Positions 42,342 through 53,848 of a stretch of 64,000 bases of DNA are shown piece after piece (position 1 is the stretch's first letter; each line of letters begins with the position of its first letter). Made by a program: the position numbers and the translations under genes. The notes below the pieces were generated by a model. It was not told the DNA's origin. It did not search any database and saw only the letters and a program-made list of their open reading frames with translations. Source of the DNA: Monodelphis domestica (taxonomy: Eukaryota > Chordata > Mammalia > Didelphimorphia > Didelphidae); NCBI RefSeq assembly GCF_027887165.1, contig NC_077230.1, positions 344,873,850 through 344,937,849 of the forward strand. The letters are read 5' to 3'.

Positions 42342-43700
42342 GAAAATCAGGAGGCAAAAGAGCCTTCCATTTTTGAAATACCTAAGGATATACTGGAGTC
42401 TCTTTGGGCCACATCTTCTTCCGATGTAGGCTTACTTAAATCTGCTGTTCCTGCGCAAATAAAAACTAAATCTAGCCCACCTCCTTCCATCCCTCAGTAT
42501 CCCCTCTCAAAGGAGGCAATTGAGGGTATTACACCAGTTATTAACTCATTAATAGAACAGGGAATAATAATCCCTTGCAAATCTGAATACAACACGCCCA
42601 TCCTGCCAGTTAAAAGACCAAAAAGAGGGCCCAATGAGAAGCATCTCTATAGATTCGTACAGGATCTGAGGGCAGTGAATAATCACATTATAAAGAGACA
42701 CTCTGTAGTTTCTAACATAAATACTATTATTTACTCTATTCTTAGCACAGCTACATACTTTAAAGTAGTAGACTTGTGTTCAGCTTTCTTTTCCATACCT
42801 ATACATGAGAACTCCAGGCATATTTTTGCTTTTACCTGGAAGGGCTCACAATATTCATGGAGTCAGCTGCCACATGGTTATGTGGAAAGTCCGAGTTTAT
42901 TTGAGTAAATTTTGAGCCAAGACACAGACAATATAACATTTAAAAATAGTAAATTAATCAAATATGTAGATGATCTACTCTTGGCTTCAACAGACACAAA
43001 AACATGTCAAGAAGATAGCAAACACCTTCTTTTGGAATTGCACAAAAGAGGACATAAAATCTCTAAGAATAAAGTTCAGTGGTGTCTCTCAAAAGTAGAA
43101 TATTTGGGATTCATCTTGACTGCTGGTGCTCGTTATATTTCTCCAAAACGAATTGAGAATATTCAAAATTTAAGAGCTCCTACTACTAAGAAACAGTTGA
43201 GAGCAATTTTAGGAGCAACAGGGTTTTGCAGACAATGGATTCCTTGCTATGGGGAAATTACTAAACCCCTTATAGCATTAACAAAGGATTAAGTTCCCAA
43301 ACCCCTCAAATTAGAGCCTGAACACTTGTCAGCTCTATCAGATCTAAAAAAGGCTATCATGTCTGCCCCTGCTCTAGGCATCCCAGGTTACAACAAGCCA
43401 TTTACTTTGTATATGCATGAGCGAAGAGGCGTAGCTTCTGGCATGTTAACTCAGACTTTGAGACCTTCTCAGCGCCCAGTTGCTTATTATTCTGCTAAAT
43501 TGGACCCAGTAACAGCAGGAGCACCACCATGTCTTAGAGGAGTAGCTGCTACAGCCTTACTAGTAACAAAAACTGTTGATTTAGTATTGGGATGTCCATT
43601 AACAATAATATGCCCACATGAGGTAGAAGCATTATTGATAAAACATAGAACACAGGCATTCTCAGGTCAGAGAATTACAAGATATGAAATAACCTTATTA
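42342..43700 (+). pseudogene. pol: ERV reverse transcriptase, two internal stops
   Basis: RNA-dependent DNA polymerase of the pol polyprotein, all in the frame of the protease. The fingers show QYPLSKEAIEGITPVI and LPVKRPKRGPNE (about 42498-42630), then the RFVQDLRAVN motif (42654-42683). The palm has VVDLCSAFFSIPIHENS and FTWKGSQYSWSQLPHG. TAA at 42906-42908 follows. The catalytic YVDDLLLAS lies at 42963-42989 with both Asp residues. The thumb includes VEYLGFILTAG and LRAILGATGFCRQWIP. A second TAA at 43290-43292 precedes the connection domain, which continues open from 43293. The chain would be truncated. Confidence 0.9.
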
Positions 43701-44360
43701 AATAGTGAAAACATTACTTTAAAACGTTGTACTACTCTTAACCCTGCCACCTTGCTTCCAGATTTATCAACTTCAGGAGAACCATTACACAATTGTGAAA
43801 CATTAGTGTCCATGGCAGAAAAGCCTCGAGATAATCTCTTGGACACTCCCTTAGACAATTCAGATCTGATTTTATTTACCAATGGTTCCTCTTTTATGAG
43901 GGATGGCATATGTTACACTGGAGCTGCCGTAGTCTCAGTTTTTGCCACTGAATGGTCAGCTTCACTACCTTCTAACATTAGCGCTCAAGGAGCAGAACTC
44001 ATAGCTCTGAAGCAAGCTTGTATAATTGCCAAGGACAAAAAGGCAACAATTTATACGGATTCTAGATATGCTCTTGGCATTTGTCACTCAGTCGGAATGC
44101 TATGGCTCCAGAGAGGATTCTTAACCTCAGCTGGAAAATCTATAGCTAATGCAGAAATTATTAATGAAGTTCTTTCTGCTCTCCAGCTTCCTGAAGCCCT
44201 AGCTATAGTTCATTGTTCTGCCCATACAGGTGGCTCTGACCCTGTCTCTAGAGGAAATGACCGAGAAGATGCCGCTGCAAAGCTAGCAGCCATAGAAGGG
44301 CCTGAATTAATTTTAACATTAACAACTACTAATGATTTAAATTTACCACTTTCCTATAAT
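43701..44360 (+). pseudogene. pol: ERV RNase H, catalytic Asp lost
   Basis: RNase H domain within the long open stretch 43293-45197. RNase H degrades the RNA strand during reverse transcription. The first catalytic motif reads LFTNGSS: Asn (codon 43881-43883) replaces the first catalytic Asp. The Glu of GAELIALKQA (about 43990) and the Asp of IYTDSRYALG (about 44052) are kept, as is the late Asp of REDAAAKLA (about 44265). The His-containing HCSAHTGGSDP segment matches the family's substrate loop. The domain is otherwise full length. Confidence 0.88.
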
Positions 44361-45460
44361 GAAAAGGAAGTGGAAAAATGGAAACAAAAATTCAAAGCAA
44401 AACAGATTAATGGAGTGTGGGTGTCATCTGAAGGAAAACCCCTGCTCCCTAGAAGTTTCTATAACCAAATTTGCCAATCTATTCATAAAAATGGTCATTT
44501 TGGTACCCAGGGCATCGTGGACTCTGTTAAGAGAGTATGGATAGCCCCTGGTATAACTACCATAGCCTCTAAAGTGTGTTCAGCCTGCTCTACTTGCCAG
44601 GCATCTAACCAACATGCATTTTGTGGAAAAGCCTTTGGTGGACGTCCTCTGGCTTACACACCTTTTGAACATCTACAGATAGATTTCATAATGATGCCAA
44701 AGGCTGGACGTTATAAATTTTGTCTAGTAATTGTAGATCAACTAACCAGATGGCTGGAAGCATTTCCTGTGACCCAATCCACGGCAGATTTTGTTGCAAA
44801 GATACTTTTAACGGAAATTATTTCTCGTTTTGGCTTGCCAGCACATATTGATTCTGATAGGGGGAGTCATTTTACTGATTCTGTTCTAAATCAGATCTAT
44901 TCTTGCTTGGGAATAACTCCCAAATTTCATGTTCCATATCATCCCCAGAGCTCAGGCCAAGTAGAGAGGATTAACAAAGAATTTAAGACTATGATTGGCA
45001 AATTATGCACTGAGACCCATTTAAAATGGCCTGAAATTCTCCCTCTGGCCCTATTTTATCTTAGAAGCAGGCCTAGAGGAGACTTACATATTTCACCATT
45101 TGAGATGCTTTTTGGACATCCACCTATACAGGCTAAGCCTTTCTCCCTGGCATATACCTCACTATTAGAGGGAGATATTACTATTGCTTCCTATATATAG
45201 GAGTACAGCACAAACTACATGAACTTCATGAATCCGGAGCTGCAGTACAAGCTGGACCACTAGACTTTTCTCTGCATGACCTGAATCCAGGAGATAAAGT
45301 TTATATTAAGAATTTCAAGCGTACTGGAGCAACTCAGCCTTTGCGGGAAGGACCATTCCAAATATTGTTAACTACTCCAACATCCATAAAGATTGGAGAA
45401 AAGGACTCTTGGATTCACTGCTCACATGTGAAGAAAGCAACTTCTGCTGAGACTGATTAA
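44361..45460 (+). pseudogene. pol: ERV integrase, frameshift near its C-terminus
   Basis: Integrase inserts the viral DNA into the host genome. The N-terminal HHCC zinc domain is visible: IHKNGHFG (about 44482-44505) and CSACSTCQASN (about 44576-44608). The catalytic core has the Asp of LQIDFIMM (about 44682), the Asp of HIDSDRGSHF (about 44850) and the Glu of GQVERINKEF (about 44962), so the DDE triad is intact. A TAG at 45198-45200 ends this frame; the C-terminal domain continues from 45200 one frame over, with DLNPGDKVYIKNF, REGPFQILLTTPT and WIHCSHVKKA, ending TAA 45458-45460. The GPF block is a gamma-type feature. Confidence 0.9.
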
Positions 45461-46284
45461 CTGAAACCTATTGCATGCATTGGAGATAATAATCCTTAGA
45501 CAAGTGGATGTTGTTGTTTTTTTGAGAACACATTGAATTACTGATTTTTTCCTTATTTTTATTATTTCTTTTCTTTATTTTGATTAGAATATTTGATTTT
45601 TTCTCATTTTTGTACTGAAGATACACATAATTAATATTAATATTTTTCCTGCAGTAATAGAAGTTAATATATATTCTTGCTATCATATCAATATATACCT
45701 AAAAGCTTTAAACTATGGGAACCTGCCATTTATTGATAAAATATTATAGGACTGTGATTAATGTTTATGTATGATTCCAGAAAAAGGGATAAAAAACAAG
45801 GAGCACAGACTTAACCTGAGTAGTGCCAAAAAGAGCACACATGAAATACTAATGTGAAACTCAAGGTTGCGACGCTTGACATATGTTAAGTCGTAGGACT
45901 TCCTTGCATCTACACTCTTTACGAAGTACTCATACAAGTACAAAGTTTGACTATCATGCTGGCTCCCTATATCCCTGAGAATGACAAAAAAATCATACGA
46001 GGGAATGACTCTTCCCTATCACAATAAAATTCTAATTCTTTTCTTCTTATATTACGACAACTTCCTGTAGTCTTGGCTGCAAATGGCTAAATGACATATT
46101 ACTGCATTCTGTCCTACAGACTTGTGGGATAGAAATTACTGTATATTGGACCTATACAAGGGCCTATTTTGAATTTTTCCTTATGTTTTTGATTATTTTT
46201 CTCTTCTTTTGATAATTGACTCATACCCCCATAACTGAACATTGCATTCTGAGCTAAACTTGATGTTTTTTAATACCTACTTCA
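45461..46284 (+). other. ERV region 3' of pol, no env seen
   Basis: AT-rich and stop-dense. There is no frame above about 75 codons and no envelope feature such as a signal peptide, furin-type site, immunosuppressive-like segment or membrane anchor. Env was lost, never present, or is decayed beyond recognition. Confidence 0.65.
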
Positions 46285-46770
46285 GGGGGGATTGTATTTT
46301 AATTTAAAATCTAAAAATTTTGAATTTTTTGTTTGAGATTGTATTTTTATAAAAATTCAAGATTTTGATTTTGTTCGAGAAAAGATCTTCAAGAAAGAAG
46401 CTTGAAACTTTTATATCCAGAGAATGAACTGTTGCAAAAAGATGCCGAAAACCTACACTTCATCAAGAAGATCAAGAATGAACTTTGTATATGATTGATT
46501 GAACTGAACTTTGATTGAACATTTATTGTAAATGTACACATTTATGCCAAAAGGGACTGCCCCTAATTTGGCTTTCTGACAATGTGCCTAGCAAAACATT
46601 GGTTTTGCTTTCTTTTCTTTTCTATTTCCTCTCTCACTATTCTAATTTCTCTTAGAAAATTGAATATCATGTATATCTATAGTTAGAAGTGCATTTAGGA
46701 TTACAAATTGATTATGTTAAATGATCAATGGGGAGACTAGTCTCCCAATGATCATCAGGGGGGGATTGTA
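46285..46770 (+). repeat. Region bounded by two purine-tract/ATTGTA copies
   Basis: CAGGGGGGATTGTA (46283-46296) and CAGGGGGGGATTGTA (46756-46770) bracket about 470 bases. The first is followed by TGTATTTTAA and the region has ATTACA at 46701-46705, so 46293-46705 could be a 413-bp LTR. The second could be the true LTR start, then cut after about 20 bases. Not resolved. Confidence 0.45.
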
Positions 46771-46787
46771 AAACAATAAAACAAGAA

Positions 46788-47278
46788 GACAACTGCTCAC
46801 CAATGTTTGTCACTGTCAAGGAAGATATCCAGTATGGAATGAAAATGGAAGATGGGTTATCTATAGATGGAGAGATACTCTTATTGTAGACAGCATTTCA
46901 CTAAGTTCCATTATTGCAGACTCCTAAATGAGATCCATAATCACCCTAAAGTGTTTCACCTAACTATTCATGCAGGAAAAATCAAGTGGGTGATAATGTC
47001 TGTAAATATTATGAAATACAATTGAGTGGATGCTGTTGATGTCAGCTCATAGAGCCTGGTCCATCAGTATCATATATCTCGGATAGACATTGTGTATAGA
47101 CAATGACCTGTGCCTAGATCAAAATAGGAGAGAAGGCTAGATTACCTTTGGAAAAATTGAGCAATGAATGACCTCAAGCTTTTCCCTAAAAAAAAGTCCA
47201 TCTCTTTAACTTCAATATTCATCCAGGGACACTATGGAAAACAGGAATCCCTCAGTCTCTAAAGAATCAAAGTTATGG
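46788..47278 (+). mobile_element. RTE-clade LINE fragment
   Basis: Broken sense reading matches the end of an RTE (BovB-like) reverse transcriptase: SPMFVTVKEDIQYGMK, MEDGLSIDGEI, the YLG..TLCIDNDLCLD block and the ITFGKIEQ block, with stops between. The usual FADD segment is garbled. It is cut at 47278 by an L1 with an 11-bp TSD and may continue briefly after 53706. Confidence 0.65.
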
Positions 47279-47819
47279 GACTTTCAGGTAAGCATGGTGG
47301 AAATCTAGATGCAGGAAGCTTCCTTTACTCAGACCCACTGATATAGATGACCTAAAAAGACTCAAAAAAACCATCTTCATAAGTACAAAGGGACTCTACA
47401 GTAGGACATAGCATTGAAGGTATGTAGAACTTGAGCATTTCCACACTACAAGGGAGTGAAAAAGTTCCCACCCAAACTGGAGCTGATCTACCCCCACCCC
47501 CACTTCACCTATAGAGCCAGAGTTAGAGCAGCATGTGCCAGAAACAATGAGTGAGCGAGGGGCACCTCTAGAATGAGCAAGGGGCAGCTCTAGGTCTTGG
47601 GAGCTGACTAAGACCACCAAGGACCTACCCCTGAGAGCAGTTACTCTCGAGATGTAGGTGGACAAGTGGGGGAGCACAGACCCTGGGCGCCCCCGGGAAG
47701 GTAGTGCAGCTGCAGAAATTCGAGGGCTTGCCTCAGACAAAAGACTTGCTCCTTAGCTCCATACACAGAGAGCCTGCCCTACTCATTCAGATTTATGACT
47801 GTAAAGGGAAGGAAAAACC
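47279..47819 (+). promoter_or_regulatory. L1 5' UTR
   Basis: About 540 bases before ORF1, GC-richer than the rest (CCCCCACCCCCACTTCACC, CTGGGCGCCCCCGGGAAGG). The internal promoter would be here; I cannot identify single factor sites. Confidence 0.7.
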
Positions 47820-48790
47820 ATGGCAAACAGTGCCCAGGAAAAACTTCCCAACACCAAGAAAAACAACAAGAAGGGGTTGACCTTGAATAATTTTTATGGA
47901 GGAAAAATATAAACTACATAGGAAATAGCAGAAGAGGAAATCCAAATAAATGCTCCAAAACCTTCCAAAAGGAATGGAAATTGTCCACAAGCTCTGGAAG
48001 AATTTAAATTGGAGCTTATCAAAAAGTGGAAGACTTCTGGAAAGACAAATGGGAAATGGTTCAAAATGAAAATGAAAAAATTATAGCAGAAAACCAAAAA
48101 ATTATAGCTGAAAATCAAAAGGTTAAAGCAGAAAACCAGGTCTTAAGGACAAGAATTGAGCAACTGGAAAACAATGATCTTGCAAAACAGCAAGAACTAA
48201 TAAAGCAAAGTCAAAAGACTGACAAAATAGAAGAAAACATAAAATATCTCACTGACAAGGTGACAGATCAGGAAAACAGAGGAAGGAGAGACAATTTGAG
48301 AATCATTGCTGTACCTGAAAAACCAGGAATGAACAGAAATCTTGATATCATAATACAAGAAATCATTCAAGAAAACTGCCCTGATGTTCTTGAACAAGGG
48401 GGAAAAATAGACATTGAAAGAGTTCATAGAACACACTCTATACTAGATCCCCAATAGACAACTCCCAGGAATGTAATTGCCAAAATCCAGAGCTTTCAAG
48501 CTAAGGAGAAAATTCTACAAGAACAGAAAAAGAGACAATTCAGATACCAAGGAGCACCAAGCAGGATCACACAAGACCTGGCAGCTTCCACACTGAAGGA
48601 CCACAAGGCCTAGAACATGATATTCAGAAAGGCAAGAGAACTGGGTCTTCAACCAAGATTCACCTATCCATCAAAACTGACTATATACTTCCAGGGGGAA
48701 AGATAGGGCATTCAATAAAATAGAAGACTTCCAAGTATTTGTAAAGAAAAGACCAGAAGTAAGTGAAAAGTTTGATATCCAAACACAAAG
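47820..48790 (+). pseudogene. L1 ORF1, frameshifted
   Basis: ATG at 47820 starts MANSAQEKLPNTKKNNKKG, a basic N-terminus, but the frame soon stops near 47913. The long coiled-coil piece 48026-48457 has NENEKIIAENQKIIAENQK-type heptads (48065-48125), then the RRM block RGRRDNLRIIAVPEKPG (about 48280-48330), IIQEIIQENCP and the IERVHRTH motif. A TAG at 48455 follows, and the CTD with RNVIAKIQSF, REQ-like and LAASTLKDHKA blocks continues with further stops. ORF1p would bind L1 RNA as a trimer. Confidence 0.88.
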
Positions 48791-48898
48791 AGCAAGAGAA
48801 ACATGAAAAGGTAAATAAGAAAAAGAGGGAAAAGGAGAAAAGTGTTTTTTCTCATTTTATTCAAACTCTCTTCTTTAAGGGCTATAATTAGATCAAAT

Positions 48899-48930
<32 letters not shown>

Positions 48931-49527
48931 AATTCTTATTTAATTTATAAATTAATATATATTAATATATGGGGGAAATGTTATTTGTAACTCACAAAAA
49001 CTGTAAGCATTATAATAGTAATTAGAAGAATCACTCATAGGAAAAGACTGGAGCATTAAGGGCTAAAAGATGATATGAAAAAAGAGAAAGGGGGGAATCG
49101 AAGAGGGTACCAAGAGATACTTGAAGAAACAAAATAAATGGAACAATCTTTTTCACACAAAGATACACATGGGAAGGGGAAGGGAAGAATATTCTTATAA
49201 GAAGGAGAAGAAGAGAGTGCTAACAGAGAATACTTAAACCTCACTCTCAGAGAAATCAACTCCAAGAGGGAAGAGGATCTAGATCCATTGGGATCTTGAA
49301 TTTTATCTTATCCTACAGGGTAAGGGAGGAGTGATAAGGGTGATAGGGGAGAGGGGGTACAAAAATAAGGGAAGGAGGGGGGAACTGAACAGACCCTTAA
49401 AAAACAAGAAGGGAACAAAAAGGGAGGGACCAGAAAGGGAAGCACATCAAAGGAGGGGATTAGGGGGATTGGTTAAAAGCAAAACACTGGTTTAAAAGGA
49501 TATAGCAAAAGAAGAGAGGATAGCAAA
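48791..49527 (+). other. L1 inter-ORF region with (TA)n tract
   Basis: A TATATATA-type run at 48896-48966 and purine-rich GGGAGG text before ORF2. The block from 49286 (ATCCATTGGGATCTTG) aligns to the start of the truncated L1 at 8030. Confidence 0.75.
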
Positions 49528-50280
49528 ATGCTAGGGAATTCACAAGTGACAATCATAACTCTGAATGTGAATGAGATGAACACACCCATAAAATGCAGGC
49601 AAATAGGAGAGTGGATTAAAATCCAAAACCCTACCTTATGTTGTCTTCAAGAAACACGCATGAGGTGGGTAGATACCCACAAGGTCAGAGTTAAAGGTTG
49701 GAGGAAGACCTATTAGGCCTTAAGTAATAGAAAGAAGTCAGGAGTTGCAATCATGAAATCTGACAAAGTCAAAGTCAAAATAGATCTGACTAAAAGGGAT
49801 AGGGAAGGTAAATACATCCTGATAAAAGGGAGTATAGGCAATGAGGAAATATCACTAATAAACATGTATGTACCAAATGGTATAGCACCCAAATTTCTAA
49901 TGAAAAAACTAGTAGAATTGAAGGAGGAAATAGCAAAAATATATTAGTGGGAGACCTGAAACTACCACTATCAAATTTAGATAAATCAAATCAAAAAATA
50001 AATAAGAAAGAGGTAAAAGAGGTGAATAAAATCTTAGAAAAATTGGAGTTAATAGATATATGGAGAAAAATGAATAGGGACAAAAAGAAATACACCTTCT
50101 TTTTAGCAGCACATTGTACATTCACAAAGATTGACCATATACTAGGTCATAAAAACATGGCATACAAATGCAGAAAAGCAGCAATAATAAATGCAACCTT
50201 TTCAGATGATAAGGCAATAAAAATAATGATTAGTAAGGGTACATGGAGAGACAAATCAAAAATTAATTGGAAATTAAACA
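49528..50280 (+). pseudogene. L1 ORF2 endonuclease domain, broken
   Basis: ATG at 49528 opens ORF2: VTIITLNVNEMNTPIKCRQ, with a Glu in place of Gly in the NxNG motif, then LQETRMRWVDTHK (His of QETH changed to Arg). TAG at 49714-49716 stops the first piece; 49753-49947 continues with MYVPNG, and 49947-50280 is in another frame with GDLKLPLSNL and the intact-looking IDHILGH pair. Mutated in motifs and frame, so not active. Confidence 0.88.
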
Positions 50281-51970
50281 ATATGATTCTCCAAAATTGG
50301 TTAGTTAGAGAACAAATCCTACAAACAATAGTTTCATTGAAAAAAATGACAATGATGAGACATCCTTTCAAACCCTATGTGATGCAGCCAAAACAGTACT
50401 CAGGGGAAATTTTATATCCTTGAGTTCATATATTAACAAATTAGGGAGGGCAGAGGTCAATGATTTGGACATGCAAATCCAAAAACTTGAAAGTGAACAA
50501 AATAAAAATCCCCAGAAGAAAACCAAAATAGAGATCCTAAAAATTAAGGGAGAAATTAACAAAATCGAAAGTGATAGAACTATTGAACTAATCAATAAGA
50601 CAAGAAGCTGGTATTTTGAAAAAACAAACAAAATAGACTAAGGTCAATCTAATAAAAAAGGAAAGAAGAAAATCAAATTAACAGTATCATAGATGAAAAG
50701 GAAGAACTCACTTCCAATGAAGAGGAAATTAAAGCAATCAATAAAAATGTTTTGCCCAATTATATGGCAATAAACATGCTGATCTAGGTGATATGGATGA
50801 ATATTTACAAAAATATAAATTGCCTAGAATAACAGAAGAAGAAATAGAATTCTTAAATAATCTCATATCAGAAAAAGAAATTTAACAGGCCATCAAATAA
50901 CTCCCTAAGAAAAAATCCCCAGGGCCTGATGGATTCACAACTGAATTCTATCAAACATTCAAAGAACTGCTAATCCCAATACTATACAAACTATTCGACA
51001 TAATAAGCAAAGAGGGAGTTCTACCAAATTCCTTTTATGACACAAATATGGTACTGATTCCAAAGCCAGGCAGGTCAAAAATGGAGAAAGAAAATTATAG
51101 ACCAATCTCCTTAATGACCATAGATGCAAAAATCTTAAATAGGACACTAGCAAAAAGACCCAGCAAGTGATCAGGAGGGTTATTCACTTTTATCAGGTGG
51201 GATTTATACCAGGAATGCAAGGATGGTTAAATATTAGGAAAACCATCCACATAATTGACCATATCAACAAGAAAACCAACAAAAATCACATGATTATTTC
51301 AATAGATGCAGAAAAAAGCCTTTGACCAAATACAACACTCATTCCTATTAAAAACATTAGAAAGCATAGGAATAGAAGGGTTGTTCCTAAAAACAATAAA
51401 CAGTATCTTTCTAAAACCATCAGCCAACATCATCTGCAATGGAGATAAACTAGATACATTCCCAATAAGATCAGGAGTGAAACAAGGATGCCCATTATCA
51501 CCTTTATTATTTGACATTGTACTAGAAATGCTAGCAGTAGCAATTAGAGAAGAAAAAGAAATTGAAGGTATTAAAATTGGCAATGAAGAGACCAAACTAT
51601 CACTCTTTGCAGATGATTTGATGGTCTACTTAAAGAATCCTAGAGAATCAAATAAAAAGCTAGTGGAAATAATCAACAACTTTAGCAAAGTAGCAGAATA
51701 CAAAATAAACCCACACAAGTCATCAGCATTTCTCTTTATCTCCAACACATCTCAGAAGCAGGAATTAGAAAGAGAAATTCCATTCAAAATCATTCTAAAC
51801 AGTATAAAATACTTAGGAATCTATCTTCAGAGTCAAACACAGGAACTATATGTACACAACTACAAAACATTTTCCACACAACTAAAATTAGATCTGAGCA
51901 ATTGGAAAAACATTAACTGCTCATAGGTAGGATGAGCTAACATAATAAAAATAATAATCCTACCCAAACT
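50281..51970 (+). pseudogene. L1 ORF2 linker and reverse transcriptase, broken
   Basis: The linker region is open at 50420-50641 (SSYINKLGRAEVNDLDMQIQ). The early RT (50790-51180) has several stops. The palm lies in the 206-codon frame 51306-51926: [21 protein letters not shown] (about 51465-51530) and LSLFADDLMVYLK (about 51600-51640), with the two Asp of FADD intact, then HKSSAFLFISNTSQKQ. Frame indels lie on both sides, near 51300 and 51925. Confidence 0.9.
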
Positions 51971-53315
51971 TATCTATTTATTTAGTGCCATGCCCATTGA
52001 ACTTCCAAAAAACTTTTCTACTGAATTAGAAAAAACCATAACAAAGTTCATTTGGAAGAACAAAAGATCAAGGATATCCAGGGAAATCATGAAAAAAAAT
52101 ACAAAGGAAAGTGGCCTTGCAGTACCAGATCTCAAACTATACTGTAAAGCAGTGGTCATCAAAACAATTTGGTACTGGCTAAGAGACAGAAAGGAGGATC
52201 AGTGGAATAGACTGGGGTAAGCGACCTTAGCAAGACAATACATGACAAGTCAAAAGATCCCAGCTTCTGGGACAAAAATCCACTATTTGATAAAAACTGC
52301 TGGGAAAATTGGAAGGCAGTGTGGTAGAGATTAGGCTTGGATCAACACCTCACACACCCTACACCAAGATATACTCAGAATGGGTGAATGACTTGAACAC
52401 AAAGAAGGAAACTATAAGCAAACTATGTGTACACCGAATGGTATATATGTCAGACATTTGGGAAGGGAATAATTTTAAAACCAAGCAAAACTTAGAAAGA
52501 GTCACAAAATGTAAAATAAATAATTTCTACTACATCAATTAAAAAGATTTTGTACAAACACAACCAATGTAACCAAAATGAGAAGAGAAATAATAAACTG
52601 GGAAACAATCTTCATAACAAAAATCTCTGACAAAGGTCTAATTACTCAAATTTACAAAGAGCTAAATCAATTGTACAAAAAATCAAACCATTCTCCAACT
52701 GATAAATGTGCAAGAGACATAAACAGGCAATTTTCAGATAAAGAAATCAAAACTATTAAAAAGCTCATGAAAAAGTATTCTAAATCTCTTATAATCAGAG
52801 AGATGCAAATCAAAACAACTCTGAGGTATCACCTCACACCTAGCAGATTGGCTAACATGACAGCAAAGGAAAGTAATGAATGCTGGAGGGGATGTGGCAA
52901 AGTTGGGACATTCATTCATTGCTGGTAGAGTTGTGAATTGATCCAACCATTCTGGAGGGCAATTTGGAACTATGCCCAAAGGGAAATAAAAGACTGTCTG
53001 CCCTTTGATCCAGCCATAGCACTGCTGGGCTTGTACCCCAAAGAGATAATAAGGAAAAAGACATGTACAAGAATATTCATAGCTGCGCTCTTTGTGGTGG
53101 CAAAAAAATGGAAAAAGAGGGGATGTCCTCCAATTGGGGAATGGCTGAACAAATTGAGGTATATATTGGTGATGGAATACTATTGTGCTCAAAGGAACAA
53201 TAAAGTGGAGGAATCCTATGTGAACTGGAACAACCTCCAGGAAATGATGCAGAGTGAAAGGAGCAGAGCCAGGAGAGCATTGTACACAGAGACTGATACA
53301 CTGTGGTACAATTAA
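51971..53315 (+). pseudogene. L1 ORF2 C-terminal region, broken
   Basis: Open pieces 51990-52220 ([21 protein letters not shown]), 52309-52542, 52578-52928 and 52938-53315. The Cys-rich [14 protein letters not shown] segment is at about 52881-52922 and is followed by a TAG that removes the next Trp codon (GCTGGTAGAGT). The EWLNKLRYILVMEYY block is at about 53139. Lengths and order match the family. Confidence 0.88.
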
Positions 53316-53695
53316 ATGTAAATGACTTCTCCATTAGTGGCAATGCAGTTTTCTGGAACAACCTGAAGGGATCTATGAGAAAGAACACTATCCACATTCA
53401 AAGGAATAATTGTGGTAGTAAAAACACCAAAGAAAAAACAATTGCTTGATTACATGGGTCGAGGGGGATACGATTGGGAATGTAGACTGAATGAACATCC
53501 TAGTGCAAATATAAACAATATGGAAATGGATTCTGGTCAAGAACACATGTAATACCCAGTGGAACTGTGTGCCGGCTACGGGAGGGGAGGGTTTTGGGAG
53601 GGAAGGTACGAATAGAAAATGATTTTTTTAACCAGCGAATAATGTTCATAATTGACCAAGTTAAAAAATATTTGTAAAAATTTAAAAAACCAGAA
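53316..53695 (+). other. L1 3' UTR and A-rich tail
   Basis: CATTAGTGGCAATGCAG, AACACTATCCACATTC, GTAATACCCAGTGGAAC, GCCGGCTACGGGAGG, then GAATAATGTTC and an A-rich end that lacks a pure poly(A) run. Confidence 0.85.
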
Positions 53696-53706
53696 CAAAG
53701 TTATGG

Positions 53707-53848
53707 AGGACAATGGAGGAACTGTAGTGGGCATAAGTAGACAAGTATATTATCAATGAAGAATTTCACCTAAAAAGCAGTGTCAAAGGGAATAAGCATT
53801 TATATAGCAATTTCTTTGTGCCAGGTACTGTGCAAAGTGCCTTTTTAA
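53707..53848. mobile_element. RTE remainder and start of a MIR/MON SINE
   Basis: A short piece to about 53780 may be the continuation of the RTE cut at 47278. From about 53790, AGCATTTATATAGCAATTTC..GTGCCAGGTACTGTGCAAAGTGCC is the antisense start of a MIR/MON-type SINE that resumes at 54396. Confidence 0.55.

Larger units (their letters stand above)
40013..46787 (+). mobile_element. Class I (gamma-like) ERV, gag-pro-pol, LTRs not intact
   Basis: An internal retroviral region with gag, protease, RT, RNase H and integrase in order. Gamma-like signs: YVDD in RT, a GPF-type integrase C-terminus, and gag and pol separated by a stop where readthrough is the family strategy. No 5' LTR, primer-binding site or leader is seen; the left end abuts a GGAA array. 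No env is seen. Two purine tracts followed by ATTGTA (46285 and 46758) are candidate 3' LTR starts. Four internal stops and at least two frame changes make it non-functional. It is an old germline copy. Confidence 0.9.
47268..53706 (+). mobile_element. Full-length L1 with 11-bp TSD, non-functional
   Basis: CAAAGTTATGG at 47268-47278 and 53696-53706 is a perfect 11-bp TSD. The 6.4-kb element between has 5' UTR, ORF1, inter-ORF region, ORF2 and 3' UTR in order, with an A-rich end at about 53665-53695. It is the best reference in this window for the other L1 copies. Many stops and shifts in both ORFs show that it is inactive. Confidence 0.95.

Noticed and set aside
45461..46284. A hidden env gene
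   Set aside because: Stop-dense in all frames with no envelope features, so nothing supports it.
49528..53315. A potentially active full-length L1
   Set aside because: Stops and frame changes in both ORFs and changed endonuclease residues exclude activity.
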